Below, piece by piece: positions 48,250 through 62,000 of a stretch of 64,000 nt of DNA. The stretch is from Hydractinia symbiolongicarpus (Eukaryota; Cnidaria; Hydrozoa; Anthoathecata; Hydractiniidae), in contig NC_079889.1 in NCBI RefSeq assembly GCF_029227915.1, forward strand, positions 432,001-496,000, written 5' to 3'. Made by a program: the position numbers and the translations under genes. Numbering within the stretch: the first letter of the stretch is position 1; each line of letters opens with the position of its first letter. The notes under the pieces were generated by a model. The model made no database searches, was not told the origin of the DNA, and was given only the letters and a program-made list of their open reading frames with translations.

Positions 48250-50080
48250 TGAACAGGGAGAAGGGACCATTTATCGTTATGCCTTGTTTATTCAATTTCT
48301 TTGCTCACTTGCCCAGTCCCGTGTCTCATTGTCTCGTATGTCCCACTTGTATCATTATGTTTCATCTTAGCTGCGTGTATTGTTTAATTGTTAATTGATC
48401 GTGTCATTAGGGATTTCATGTCAATTATTTTATATAATACGTTTTTAAATTTTCTTTCATTCCGTCAAGTCACAAAACTGACCAGTCACAAGATAACTTT
48501 CTACAGAAAATATCAAACAATTTTTTACACACGCTAAACTTTAAAGGAACATTTCAGAGCTTGGAGGAAAGAATACGGAGTTCAGAGTAATTCAATTTCA
48601 AGTTTACCCAGTTCTATACTTGGGCAATCTGGTACGATTATTTAATAATATGTTTCAATTTATTTCGTCAAACGTTTGTTAAATTTCAAAACTAAATTTG
48701 TATATATTTTCGTTCAGTTTGAATAACTTACTTGCCATACCATTGCAGTTTTAAATTGTATTCCATGCAACCCGACCTAAAAACTAGATAGATCCACAAC
48801 GGCTTTTTTGGATATCTCACAATAATGTCCTTATGTTTTTTTTTCTTACCTTATTAGAGCCTTCTTTTTTCATTATAACATACTTAAATTATTTATTCTT
48901 TTTATTTTATCTCTGTAGCCAAATCTGTATTTTAGTGCTCTTTGATAAGGGACTCTTACCTAACATTTTTGACACGCGAAACCTATTTTGTTTTAATTTT
49001 TTCACTTCTGTTCTGATAAAAAGTAATTTATATTATGATACCCGTGTCCGTCGCGTGAAATGGTATCGGGTTTGGCGAGACGCACGCAATATGGTATAAA
49101 AGGGACGAGCGAACCTGTAGATTTTTCACGGGTCGCTGACTAGTGTTCTATAAAAAACGGTTAATTTCACTTTATCCAGCCTTCAATATGCATACGAGTT
49201 AAGCTTTCTACAAAAGACTGGACACTCGACAAGACTTATTTCTCTTCAGCAGAGGCATTTAATTGCTCCTTAAAATTACCAATGATAAAATTTTGTAAAA
49301 AATATCATAATTCATTGACCTTAGATTAACCTAAGGTTGTGTCTTCGCAATAGAGAGTCACGGTTAGCACCTTTTGATTACCAGAAACACGCCGATATTC
49401 AATCAACTAGGTGCAATGAATTGGTTCAAAGGGTCGAAAAAATGCTATTGTTATTTTTATTTCCCATTTTTATTAAAGACTGTTATATTAAAGACCCCCA
49501 CCCTCCCAAGCCTCCTTACCCCTACGTCTCCAACGGCCTGACTTATTGTTGTGTCATGATATGTTGCTGTACGTTTTGCTCATCACCTTGATGAATTCTT
49601 TCTATGTTAATTGTCTGCGAACTTTTGTACTAATGTTTGCTATACTGGATTGTAGACGACGTGTAAGAAAGTAATATTCATCCTTTTAGGTATTTTTTAC
49701 AATCTTTTTAGTAAACTGTCTTATAATTATATTTTAGATAAGAAACCACTTGGTGATCGAAAAACATTAGGATATCTTTTGTAAAAAATTGTCATATTCT
49801 GGATCATGCATATATGAATCATGCTGTCTATCACTTGAGACAAAATCAACTGCCCATCATCGTGCAGTAAGTTCGTTCCATTCAAAAGTGGGCTCAGTAC
49901 CACGAATATCTCCGAAACTCATGATGGATATCGTAATAACGGCTAATCTATTAACTTTGGTCACCACATGATGAGCACTCAGCTCTCTAGAAAATAAACT
50001 TTCGTACTTTGTATTATCTCTGAAACCTCAACTGTATGTAACTCCTGTCTCAAGCGACATACTAATAATGACTAATATTC
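48250..50080. other. Intergenic stretch without a supported gene
   Basis: AT-rich; one ACTAGT-family unit at 49036-49143. An ORF at 49337-49591 has no convincing splice edges. Confidence 0.5.
49036..49143. repeat. ACTAGT/CCACGGG-family repeat
   Basis: Single unit: TATGATACCCGTGTCCGTCG, AAATGGTATCGGGTTTGGCG, CACGCAATATGGTATAAAAG, GAACCTGTAGATTTTTCACG, ending GCTGACTAGTG. Confidence 0.7.
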
Positions 50081-50094
50081 AAATATAAGATCCG

Positions 50095-52629
50095 TTATGC
50101 AACATTCCCTGGGTCACCGTCTTTCTTTAAAATGGCTAGATGAATAACAAGAACAATGATGAAGATACTCCACATGATTGCACCAACAACCGATGAAACT
50201 ACAAAAAGACTTCGTGCGTATTCTTTATGTCTAGCTGCTCGTGCTTTGTGACCACTTTTTAAACATTGTTTAACCTGAACGAAAGCAGATAAGTAAATAC
50301 ACATAAGGAGAAATGTAGATGCGCATAACATAACTTTTTCATTAACGGAAACACGATTCTCACACCCTGCAAACCATCCGCGAATAAAAGCTGAGGTGTT
50401 CTTTAGAAAGTTATTTATACTATTGGTTCGGGTAGAATTTGGTGTTGTGATAAAAAGAGTGTATGAATCCCGAATGGTAATCTGATATACTAATACATCC
50501 CATTTTAACTCAGCATTTTAGCAGCCATTTTTTGCTAAAGCACGGTTTTCACTAGCGCGAAATAACGTAAAAATTATCGCCTGCGTAGTGGGAACGATTC
50601 TTTTTTATTTCAGCGATAGTTAGCGCTAATTAGCGACATATATCAAAGGATACCGACATTTTTTAAAATTTGTACTGTTTGGTCCTAAACGATACGATAT
50701 TTTTAAGTTCTAATAATATCTATGGTTTGTAGAAAACTTATTTGCAAAAATTAAATGACTGACCAATAAAATAGCAAATGTTTTTTTCTATTAAACAATT
50801 TGTTTATTTTTTGCTGATGTTTTGGCGACGATCTAGAAACAAAATTTTGTCACTAAATTTCAATGTTTTTATCAAATTTTTATGAATAACACATGCTACT
50901 TACGTCTACTTACGCAACAGAACAAACTGTGTTTTTTTCTTGAAGTACATTTTGCAAGTAATTGAGCAGCGCTAGTTTATATGTGAATGCTTGATATTAT
51001 TTGAACGGTTTTTGCCATTCGATAAACTAATACACCCCCGTCTTAGCTCAGAGCGTTTTAGCAGCCATTTTGGCTAACAAAAATACAAAAACAGTTGCAG
51101 CTACATTCGAACAAATATAAATGAAAAACTTACATGGTACGCATTTCTTAATGCAAAACATCCAATAGGAAAACAGATCAACGTAGCTAACAATGAATAA
51201 CCAAGAACTGACCAAAAATTTGGTGGTTCACCTATGAAGTCTGCACTACCACCGGAATAAGCACTCATGTTGTCCGGTGTCTCTGCAGGCGATACGGAGA
51301 GGAATTTCTGCAATGTTGGCCCACTTACGTTGCTCTAAATGGAAAAAAAAAAGATGATTAGATTATATGTGCCATTTAAAAAATTATTGTTATGCGCAGC
51401 TACTAAAGGGTTCTCACAGAAACAGTCGTCATTAAGAAAAAATGTAGGTGCGGGAGAAAGGAGGAACAAAAAACATAGGGGAGAAAATGTTATAAATGTA
51501 ATTCTTATTTGGCATTTTTTACACAACGTTTGCATTCTTTTTAGCACAAGTAGTATTTTTGCTTATTAAAACGTCCTTGGTCCAACTCTCATAAACAAAT
51601 TTTTACATCTGATTTGTTTACAATCTCCAGTGTAAAGATTTAATTTATTATTTACAGGTAATAAATGACCATAATTTTAAAACTCAACACAATCAAAAAA
51701 TTTTCTTCACTCATAAATACATCCTAGACAAAGTTTTATCCTAAAAATAACAAAAATCTTTTTTCTTTAACAAAAATAGAATGTCTCCAAACAAAGAAAA
51801 CAGAGTAACAAAAAAATTCAAAACATTTCAGCTTTTATTCAGGCTAGGAAAATTGAGGCACAAATCAAAAAACGTTTTTTTATATAAAAAAAAAACGTGG
51901 ATATTAAGAATTATTCTTGTTTTTGAAATTTTCAAGGTCGTCTTCTATTTTAAAGGTGGTTTTAAAAAATCTTAACTCGCTACTCGTGAGTGAACGTGAA
52001 ACCTCAAATAGCGCCTACCCTTCGAATACTTGGAGCTGTGAATTTCACTAGAGGTAAATTTTGTCCATTCATAATGGCGTCTTAACCGTGTCTTTCCTAT
52101 TTCTACAATTGTTAAAAAATGTATATATTAGATGTGAAGGATTTAATTCTTTTAAAACTTCAAATTTAACAACAGTACATCGCATGTTATACTAATAATA
52201 TACGATTCTGTCAATATATCTTGTCAAAGCTTCTTTTGGGACAATATTTTTTATTAAAAAAGTATTAAACACACATCTAATGTTTTTTCTATTCAATTTT
52301 TGTCAGAAAGGACTTAAACAGCTGTGATGGAAAAAAAGCTAAAAGCCTCTGTACACATAAAGCACACTTTAACGAGACTTAACATATATACAAAAACGTA
52401 GGCCATTTTCTCGCTTCAATATGATATGGTGTAAGGCAACCCTAATTAAATTTTTTAAGGGGTTCGTGTAAACTACCCCTAAAGTTTTGTCATGTTTTTT
52501 TATCTAATAATTTCTAAAATCTGACTATAATAATAATAAAAATAATTACAAGGAATACACAACCTGATAAGTTCTTCCATCTAGCGGAATAAAAAATTCT
52601 CCATTCATTTTGTTTCTGTTCGCATCCAT
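50095..52629 (-). CDS. CD225/dispanin (IFITM-like) two-pass membrane protein
   Basis: Three minus-strand exons joined at phase 0: 52629-52564 (starts ATG), 51334-51134, 50274-50095 (TAA), giving 148 residues. The N-terminal 60 residues are polar. Membrane segment 1 is about 64-85 and carries the family signature (ATLICFPIGCFALRNAYHV); the cytosolic loop VKQCLKSGHKARAARHKEYAR is short and basic, split between exons; segment 2 is about 112-137. This layout and the CxPxG motif define CD225/dispanin proteins, which include the IFITM and PRRT groups and act at plasma or endosomal membranes in membrane-fusion control. Which subgroup this belongs to, and its role, cannot be told. The first exon is less certain because its donor is GTTGTG; the acceptor of exon 2 is excellent. 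A fallback start is the internal Met in DNMSAYSGG. Confidence 0.8.
50487..51080. repeat. Direct repeat pair within dispanin intron
   Basis: About 55 bases at 50487-50545 (TATACTAATACATCCCATTT, AGCAGCCATTTTTTGCTAA) recur in the same orientation at 51025-51080 (AACTAATACACCCCCGTCTT, AGCAGCCATTTTGGCTAA). They flank about 480 bases without coding potential. Confidence 0.55.
52000..52090. repeat. Dispersed repeat, copy 1
   Basis: Shares CGCCTACCCTTCGAATACTTGGA-like, GTAAATTTTGTCCATTCATA and ATGGCGTCTTAAC blocks with 56965-57050 in the same orientation. It lies in the intron between dispanin exons 1 and 2. Confidence 0.7.
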
Positions 52630-53612
52630 GTTTATTTTGAAAATTTCTTTAATTGTCGGCAGATTATGTGTTGATATACCAAACTATATTTTCACTGTTT
52701 TCTTTGATAACCAAGTGATATAAAAATACAATGTGACTGTTTGAACCAGTTCAATTTAACTCAAAAATCCAGGGAAATTGCGCGAGCTTTTTGTGCCTTT
52801 AAATATACTGCAATGTTGACCCGATATCCTCGTGTTGTATAGGGTTATTTAAAGTTTAAAGTGTCAGGCTTATCTTTGTGTGTTGAGTCGTTTATCGTGA
52901 TAGTTTCCCATTTGTTGATGTGAAGCAAAACAACTTTTCTACAAAGCACTGCTTTGGTTTCATTTGTTATTTCAACTTCGGATAATTATGAGTACAAATA
53001 AACGTGTTATTGTTTTCTACAGTATATAAATAATATGTAAACTCGTTGCTCGGTCGTTGATCAATTTCAACGCCAAAGAATTTGTAAAACTGTGTTCAAT
53101 AACACAACAAAGCTCTCCATCACAGAGGTTAACCTTGTCAGTAAAATTATGGGGTGTTAAAGGAATCTCTTTTTAGGGGTTTTATATGGATTTAAAGGCT
53201 AAAATGGAGTTTTTTTAATCTTTTAGTTCCGCGTAAATCTTAATCCTGGATATAAAGCCTTGGCTTTCAAAAGAAACTGTATATAAGCGATCATATTTTC
53301 TACAAGCGAAGGCGTGTTTGATTTGGTCCTGCATTTATACTTTTCATTATTAATTTACAACTTATTAGCATAGTACAGTATTAGCTTGTAAATATTTTAT
53401 ATCTTTTTATTCCTTCAAAAACTCTCACAAATTCTCAAACACTCTATTTAGACGATTCAAAGGTGATTCATTTTAACACCTGCGAAGAAGATCGTAAGGT
53501 AATTAGATATTTGTGTTTAGATGTTACACAAAATATCTAACTAGATTTTCCTAATTAATTTATTAAAACGAGTAGACCATTATGAATGAGAAAACACTAA
53601 TTAGTTCAAATT

Positions 53613-53692
53613 CGTCCCCAGGGTCTTCTGACCCCTGTTCCGTTACCACGGAGTGCCCCTGAGGCAAATACCCTGGGAACGAGGTTGTACGT
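53613..53692. repeat. 'Cctcgtccccagggtctt' repeat, copy 2
   Basis: Starts TCGTCCCCAGGGTCTTCTGA and ends ACCCTGGGAACGAGG, so the ends are inverted repeats of about 12 bases. A short MITE-like sequence of about 80 bases. Confidence 0.65.
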
Positions 53693-55007
53693 AGTTCTCT
53701 CCGTCTTGACCAACAGCCAGTTATGTTGTTAGTGATTTTTTTCCTGTCAATTTGAATATTAATTTTTCTCCTGTCAATTGGAAACAAGTAAATCTCTTGG
53801 TTTAAACACGTATCTATGAAAATTGGTAAAATACAAAATGACTCGCGAGGTTCGAAAAAAGCATGTCGTGAAGGTTAATTTTAGCGAACGAAAGTTTTTC
53901 CTTATTAGTCGAAATGTTAATTGAATGAACCTGAATTCACCCTTAATATGCTGTCATTTGGAGTTTTAACATGCTGTTGCGGCAGTTACTACAACGCATC
54001 ATCATGAATGTAATATGTATGTCAAGTATGTCTATCTTCTGCCTAAATAAATAAGTGCTTTTCTACAAATTTGCTAGGTAGCTAGTCCAGCTAAGTTAGC
54101 TAGTGGCTAGGTAACCCCGGGCATAATATTTGTGGAGGTTATTTTTTGGGCTGTTCTCGAAATGGCATCGCTGTGCCGGTACCATGCATTTACTTTCACA
54201 AGGGTGTATGTCAAGAAACCAACTTTGAAAATACGAACGCTGCGCTTCTCACAATGTCCACGGCCGCAAAAATCGGAAAATTAGGCCCGGTGTGAGCATT
54301 AACATGTAAACATTAGCGGCGTTAGTGCGTGTTACTTACATAGAAACGGGTCTCTCAATTGCTTGTGGTTACGAACTTTGAAATTCCGCCCTGGATTGTA
54401 GGTCTTAGCCATAAATGACAACTCAAATTTTGAGAGGCTAATTTTGGAAATTAACAAGTGAACTTGGACAAGGTCAGAGCACGTGTTATTGACATTCCGC
54501 CCTCTCTTCCACAAATTTATGCCCAGTCTTGTAGCTGTTTTTGATACTGTAAATAAAGAAAAAGAATGAAATAAAAATAGCGCATGTACACTCCCCTTAT
54601 TGTTTGCTAAAATTATTAATTAAATAAGTAATTTCATGATGTATGCCTGTATCTAGTCTTTTTTGAAAACCTTGAGAGCACATGAAAACAAGCGCACAAA
54701 GCATGAAGTCCTGTTTCTTTTGAAAAAAAACACACAGACAGGACTGAGTGCTTTCACATTATACCAAACATAATTTTTTTTTTTTAAAACAAATTCAAAA
54801 AATACGACCAGCGCTAAAAACCTGACCTCAGTCGTTTGAGTGAAACAGCAAAAGCTTAAGGGAGATGAAACTTGCCGTAAATCATGAATCTGCTGGTTTT
54901 AATAACTGGGTTTTTCCCAGTTAATAATACCGTAAAATCTTATTATTAAGTTATTATTAAGTTATTTTTACATTTTTTTTTATTTTCTTCTTTTTAGCTC
55001 CTTCGAA

Positions 55008-55345
55008 TCTAGCCCGATTCTCCTCGAAATTCTTTATCTCCACTAATGTCTTTTCTTCCATTTGACGAAGGTTTTGGTTTGACGTTGTAAAAGTGAAATT
55101 CCGCTGGCAATTCCAATCCACCTTGTTTTAGGTCAGCTGAGTATCTTCTTGGTCCATTTGCTTTCACAATTAAATTACCACCTTTTTTCAAAAAAAGAAG
55201 TTAAGTTTTGATATGCACTTGGCCCAACAAGTTCTTCCAACTTTTCTTATATCAATAGCGTACTTGTCTTCGACAAGTGCTCCAGGTCTATCATCAGGGT
55301 CAAACAATCCATGTAGCTTTATTATGTAATGATGTTAGTATCATA
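55008..55345 (-). pseudogene. Frameshifted coding remnant of unknown identity
   Basis: Reading the minus strand from 55345 down, three consecutive segments look like protein-coding sequence but lie in different frames. The first begins after a TACTAAC branch-point-like motif and AAG acceptor and includes FDPDDRPGALVEDKYAIDIR. The second includes LEELVGPSAYQNLTSFFE. The third includes LIVKANGPRRYSADLKQGG and ends in TAG at 55008-55010. Frame changes fall near AGAAAAGTTGG and AAAAAAGGTGGTAAT, both near A-rich runs. I do not recognise the family. It could be a decayed gene, a transposon fragment, or a real gene affected by sequencing errors. It lies between the receptor and dispanin genes on the same strand. 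Confidence 0.5.
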
Positions 55346-55399
55346 AAAAAACCAGGTTAACTGAACTGTAAAGATGAAAATTTGTTAATTTCATTTTTT

Positions 55400-55575
55400 C
55401 AATCCGCACTATATAAGAGGGAATTTTGGCTACTACCGCACTAAATTAGAGGAGAATCGAAAATTCCTTAAAACTCACGCGCATTAATAAATAGAGGGAA
55501 AAAATTGTTCAATTATTAAAAAATAGGCCATTCGCACTTATTAAAGGGCGCACTAAATTAGAGGTTTTACGGTGA
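55400..55575. repeat. Possible dispersed repeat (cgcactaaattagagg motif)
   Basis: CCGCACTA-type motifs recur: AATCCGCACTATATAAGAGG, CCGCACTAAATTAGAGGAGA, and GCGCACTAAATTAGAGG near the right end. No coding potential. A full element could not be bounded. Confidence 0.4.
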
Positions 55576-56087
55576 TATCACCTGGTCTTGCAACAAACGA
55601 TACATCGCTAATTAACGAAAGAACAAAAAGAGAGCTGGCTTTGCGTTGTAAAGGAACAAATAGGCATTCCTTTTGCCAATGACTACGAAAGATATTGCGG
55701 TCTCGCATGTTAAATTTTCCATTATTGCCTAAATTTTGTATGAATTTCGAAATAACCCTGTTTTTTTAACAATAGACCCCGAAAAATGTCATCTTAGCAC
55801 TCGTAAAGGCAGGGGACTTTAAAACATACTAAACAAGTTAACGAGTACTCACATTCGATTACTATAGAATTGGCACTACTTAGGTCCAAATTGGCACCCC
55901 TGAAATTTTCATTGTTGCAAAAAAAAAATAAGTCGGGATCTTGTAATACCTCACTTAGGCGTTCTTTTTTAAATTAATTCTTTATATTAGAATTTTTATA
56001 TACATCACAACCTTTTACCCAAAAATATAATTTACTCTGTTTTCACTTATAGTTACGAATTTATTTACATAATTTAAGTTTTTTTAT

Positions 56088-59000
56088 TTATCTATCAATA
56101 GTTGACATTTCCGTGTTGTACACAGAAGCAGACGTGTCTCTTTGAAATCTTGATTTTGTTCGACTATGAAGATCCTGGTGTTTGCTGAATACCAATAAGA
56201 CCTATGAAAAAATGATAATACAGTCATCATTCATCATTCTTCTTAAACACATAAAAACAAATTTCCTTGGAATTTAATGACTAGACGTGGCTGTTATCAT
56301 AGTGTGGTAAAAATCCATGTTTACCTTATGGAGGAACCATTTAGAACTTTCATGATTTTTTTTAACTTTTTTCTCCTAATTTTCTCCACCTCCTAGCCTA
56401 CCTACTCCTCAAAAAAGCTATAAATCCTAATTAGAAGTTTGGAATCAAACAGAAAGTCACACCTTTGGTAAAAATACCAATAGCATTGACACCATTGTTG
56501 ATAATACAACGCAAAGAGCTGACACAATGTAGATTAATTGTGGATTGTTTGATCCTTTTAACGCTGTTATGGAAACAACACCAACAACAGAAATGGCGGA
56601 TACGTTGTATACAGCCAATCCAATGAACTTGGAGTCGTTAAGGACGTCAATCGATACGTTTCTTGTTTGCCATGCCAGAAATAATCCAAAAACCAACATC
56701 AGGCCTAAAGACATTGAAACATTAGGATATTATATCCCGAATATATGACAGCTGTCACTTTTTGAAGTTTATTTTGTTGGGCAAATGAAATTTTTTATCT
56801 CCTATGTTCTTATTTTGAACATATTTACTTTGCTATTATAAATGGAACTTGACTAGAAGACACGAGTTATCACGCTTAGCCTCCCTTTGATATTAATAAA
56901 GCTAAATAAGAGTCTGCAAAACGTTGTATTCTTCTTCAATAATTGAACGTGAATACCACAAAAAGCGCATACCCTTCTTCGAATACATGGAGATGTAAAT
57001 TTAACTAAAGGTAGATTTTGTCCATTCATAATGGCGTCTTAACTGAACTGTACGTTTAGCCTCCTTTGATAGTGATGAAGCAAAACGTTGTATTCTTTTG
57101 TCATAAATAAAATCATCTTTCAAAATTGTTCATTCTGCAAGAAATCTTAGAAATAAGCTATTTTTAAAAAGGAGACGCGAAAGGACATTACTTTTTTAGT
57201 AGACATACCTTTATAACCAAGAAAAGCAGCATAAAATTCAGGCTGATTCTCTATTGCTGTCTCTTCATAATAGTTAATGGTAATTGAATCTTCAAGAATA
57301 TTTTCCTAGACGAAGTTCGAATTTGATAATACATTAACTTATTAAATTACCCTTTTAGAATGTTTGTATTTTTTTTTCAGACGTAACGTAGAGATGATCT
57401 AGTTTTGTAAGTTTCTCTCTGAACAGTTTCTAAGAAATGGAAATGAGGTATTTGGACAATAGTTAAGTCGAACACAAGACACATAGTGTATTTGAAATAG
57501 GAACGGTTTAATTAACCGGATTTTGAAAAATAAATACTGAGGTACAAAATTGAATTAGGTGCAAAACGACATTCTAAAATTTCTCGCCATTAATATGCGC
57601 ATACACAAGTTGACATTCCCCCTAATATTTCAAATGTATGCTGTTTGTAGATTTTAATCACTATATTTCTCTTTCATTTATTGCACGTAACAGGATTCCC
57701 ACCAATGGAACTAAAGGTGTGAAATTCGCTCCCTGAAAACCCACCTGGGAACCAAGAGGCAACGCTTATCCTTAAGTGGTCAATAATTTAAGGGTAGCAA
57801 ATATGGAGTTGCAACCATTTTTTCGTTTTAACCTTATTCATGCTGGACTTTTTGGGGGACTTCTCAATGCTGGGAGTGGGAGGGCTGATTCTGATCCCCT
57901 TTTTTTATTTTTAAATTTGCTATTTGATGGATATGAAACTTACCACAAGTGTTTCCCAGACCTTAAGCAAAAAAAAGTCAGCATTTTTGCTATCAAACGC
58001 ACATCATCAAATTTGTTGAAGTTGGTAAAAATTACTTTCGTGGTCAGAAACTTTCGCGTTTTGCGTTTTTTTGAACAAATTTTGCAGAAAAAACTTTCGC
58101 GAATCTAAGAAAAAGGCTATTTTCGCGAGAAAAAACTTTCGCGAATAAGCAAAAAATAATATTTTTTTCTCAATTTTTATTATTTTTCTTGCTTTGTTTT
58201 TGCTGCAAAAACATTTTCTTCAACTTCACACTCAGAATCAGTCATCGGTTTCTCTATCGTCATCAATGTACCGCTGGATTTTGCTACCACATAACAATTC
58301 TGCCCGCGAAAAAACCTGCCCGCGAAAATAGCTTAAATGTGATTTTTGTAATATATTTGTATAATTGCTTTGTATTTAGTGACACTAATGTCAGATATGA
58401 GTCACCCCCTCTCCAAATGTGAAAACTGTCAGCCCTCGCCACCCTCTAGCACGAATAAGGTTAAGGAAATCTTTGTAAACAGTAACGATTCAAACAAAAC
58501 TTTGTAATTATAACAATAATTACATACAATTCTTGACAGTTCTTTTTCTGTGATTGAAACATCAGACAGAGAATACCAACATGTAAACAACGCTACATCC
58601 ACAATGGCAAAAAATGTAAGTAATAAAAACATACTTGTGGAGAGCATTTTCTAAATAGAAAATATATATAAATTAATATACCGTGGTTAGTAAGAGATTT
58701 TATGACCGGGTTTTTGACAGTTTAGTGACAAATAAAGTGGTAATGTCAGTAATTCTAAAGTTACTTTGAATCTCTTACTACAATTCCGGACAAGAATTAT
58801 TGCAAAGGATAGCCGAATTTTAATTCAAAGTTTGTAGCGACATGGAATTTAGAAAGCTATTTGGTATTTCAATATTATTCACTCTAAAATTTAGTTTTGT
58901 TAAATCTAACTTTTTAATAAGTGCTAATTTTTACTGACCCGAATTTTTACATGCCCGAATTCCACGATTTTTTGGACCTTTTCGAACCGTGGAGCGAATT

Positions 59001-62000
59001 GTTCTACAATACAGATATTGAGTGAGGTGCAGCTTGTACATTTGCCGTTTAGCCATTTCGAGAAGTTAACAAAAACGGTCTTTTGCAGAAATGTCCGGAA
59101 TTGTAGTTGTTATTTTAGTTAAAAAATATTTAAGATGTATATATATCGTTTTTTGCGACGAGTTCTAGAAATTATTAGACTTAGATTGATAAGAATATTT
59201 TTTATGGGTTTGAACGTTATTTCCGTGCTTCTGTACATATGCTGTTTTTATTTGGTCTTATAGACTTTCTGTTACATTTGTATCAGATGCCGGAATTTTT
59301 TTTCTTTTCGCAAGAAGGCGCACAGCTACCGCAATTGTAATAGTTTTTTCACTGAAAAGGCAAAATCAACGAAAACAGCGAAAGAAAAGAATTTGGACAA
59401 ATCCTTGGCTCATTTTTAATTTGTCGCAAATACGAATGACTGCCTTTGCGTTCTCAACTTTTCAGATTGTGTCTGACGACAAATTTGACACCAAAAAAGC
59501 TTCAAATTTTTCTGGTTACACTATCAGAATTTATGAAATCAGATAAATCTGTCAGACAAAATCTGATAATGTAAACGCTGCTTTAAACACAAGTGCACGA
59601 TCAAAGTCACAGGTCATTAACATTCTTTTTAATTTTGTTGTATATTTTATAAGAAGTTTTTTTTTATTATTACCGCGTTTTTTGTAATAGAACAAACAAA
59701 CAGTTTAGAAGAAAATTAAATTTTAAGAGGTTTTTTTAAGCAGGTTATGTTGAATGGAATTGTGCGATTCTTTTTGTGTTTATTTTAAATGAAACTTGTT
59801 TTATGTACGTAAATTGGAATTTATTTCGTGATTTTTCGAGCTCTTTCTATGCTTTAGTAATAAGGAATATTTTTCATGGCGATAAAATGGAAAAATATCT
59901 ATGACAGCGGAAAAATCCTTAACCAATGGGTGATGTTAAATTTTTGTTAAAAATAAAATTGCGCTTAATTTAATCACACATTCTGAGGCTTTATGCTACC
60001 TTTTTTTTCTGCACTTTTATTTTTAATATAGCTAATATCGCCCTTTTTTACGACAAACTAAAGTAAATACCGCTTGTTTTCGTTTATCCTAAGTTAGCTC
60101 TGCGTCCTATACGCCAATATTTAGCGACACTTTTACATAAACCTTAAAATAACTTAGCATCGCGCTTTTTTTTTAAGTCCTAAATGAGTCATTTTTACGG
60201 TATTTCCATGTTTATTTGTCAAGGTATATCAAGTCGAACAAACGGATGATATTGTGTATTTATGTTAAACGGTTGGAATATATGTTGCCGGTCTTAAAAA
60301 AAATGCTTCATTTTTACGTCACGCATAATTAAAACACCATAATAAAATGTTTGACAAATCAGTCTAGTTGTGGTAGTGTAGTGTATCGCTTTATAATCCT
60401 GCAATACTTTGTAATCCCAACCTACAGAGTAATACAATACATGGTATTTGTATCCTAATGATAACAAGAAAACACATATAAAAATAAACAACTCAGTTAC
60501 CACTTTCTTTAGTTTTGCTGAAGCTGTGAAGATTTTATATACACGCCATGTCTTGGCAAAAAATCCTCCAAACCCAAGTGTGAATCCTAACGCTAGCAGT
60601 ATATCAGATGCCTAGAATAAATAAATAAATGAATAAATAAAGTAACAAACAATGGACTATTAATATCAGAAATAATTGATATTGGTAGATGAGGATAAAA
60701 CATGACGCATTATTAAAGACTAGTCAGTGACCCGTGAACAAATCTACAGGGTCGCCTGTCCTTCATATATGGCAAACAAAGCCCTATAATTAAATATATG
60801 TCATTACTCTAGACACCCAAGTTACTGAAGATCTTGCTACCACGCTTTGATCCAAACCATTTAAAATGACAGTCAAGTAACAAAGGATGCTACCACATAT
60901 GATGACGTTATTAACATCTGGTGATGACATACGAATGACCCTGCGAGAGATGGGAAAAACGTATCAACCAAAAGTTTGGTAAGATTTTGTTACATCAGTC
61001 TTCTATATTGTCTTTTTCTAAGTTTTTATAAGAGGGTTGACTACTAAGTAACTATTGACCTTTTACAATTTGTATTTGAAGTGTACAAATTGTGTTTATA
61101 CATATAATGGTGTTTATAGTCGCTACTCCCTGCAGTTGGGCGCGTAACACTAAAGATGGCAGCGTCCTCGAAATGTTGATTGATTGATGTCCACTGAAGA
61201 AGTTTTGGAAGTTGATTTTTCTCAAATACTAAAGTTGTCAAACGTCGAACACTGCAGCAAGAAAACACTCTAATGCGCATAATTCGATCTTAGAGGAAAA
61301 ATTAAGTGCTAAATCCGTGGAGCTGTGGTCAAAAAGTCGCTTTAATGCAAGCAAGCTATTATATGTTTTTCATCCCGGGGCAAACATTGTAAACAAATAT
61401 TTATTGTGGTCAAATTTTTTGATAATATTCTAAATTTTTTAACTTCTGTTGCGCGATAGAATTTCGTCATTAAAAAATTAAGTGAAAATGCCTAAATTGT
61501 TAGGCCGTCTAGGCTTATTTCAAATTCTATATCAGGCGCCAAATCAGAAAACAAAAAATTTTCTTTAATTGTCCTATAACTAGATTCCAGTTTATATAAA
61601 AATGTTGCTATTGCACTTCCAAATTACAAATGTGAAACAAATCAGATTTTTTTATAAATGTTGAAAGGAACAGCATATACTTACGTGTGACTGTCATATC
61701 TAATATTGACAAACAAGAAGAAAAGTGACAAAATGATACAGCATGCAGTTAGAATGACTACAGTTAGAATGACGTTTGTGTCGTATGATTTTAATACTCG
61801 AATGACCGTCATTTTATCTTTTGGTACACGATTTCCTAAAAAATATTAACGAACATAAAGAAAGATGTAGCATTATGTTAGATTGGAACGACTCCAAGCT
61901 TAGGCGCTCGAAACACTAGAAAAGTCTTATATAATTGTCAGGACCAATTTAATAATAGTCAAACAAACCAGCTTATAGCAAATTTCATATAGTATAAATA

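Noticed and set aside
49337-49591. 84-codon plus-strand ORF
   Set aside because: The first half looks somewhat coding-like, but no donor is near and no family is recognised.
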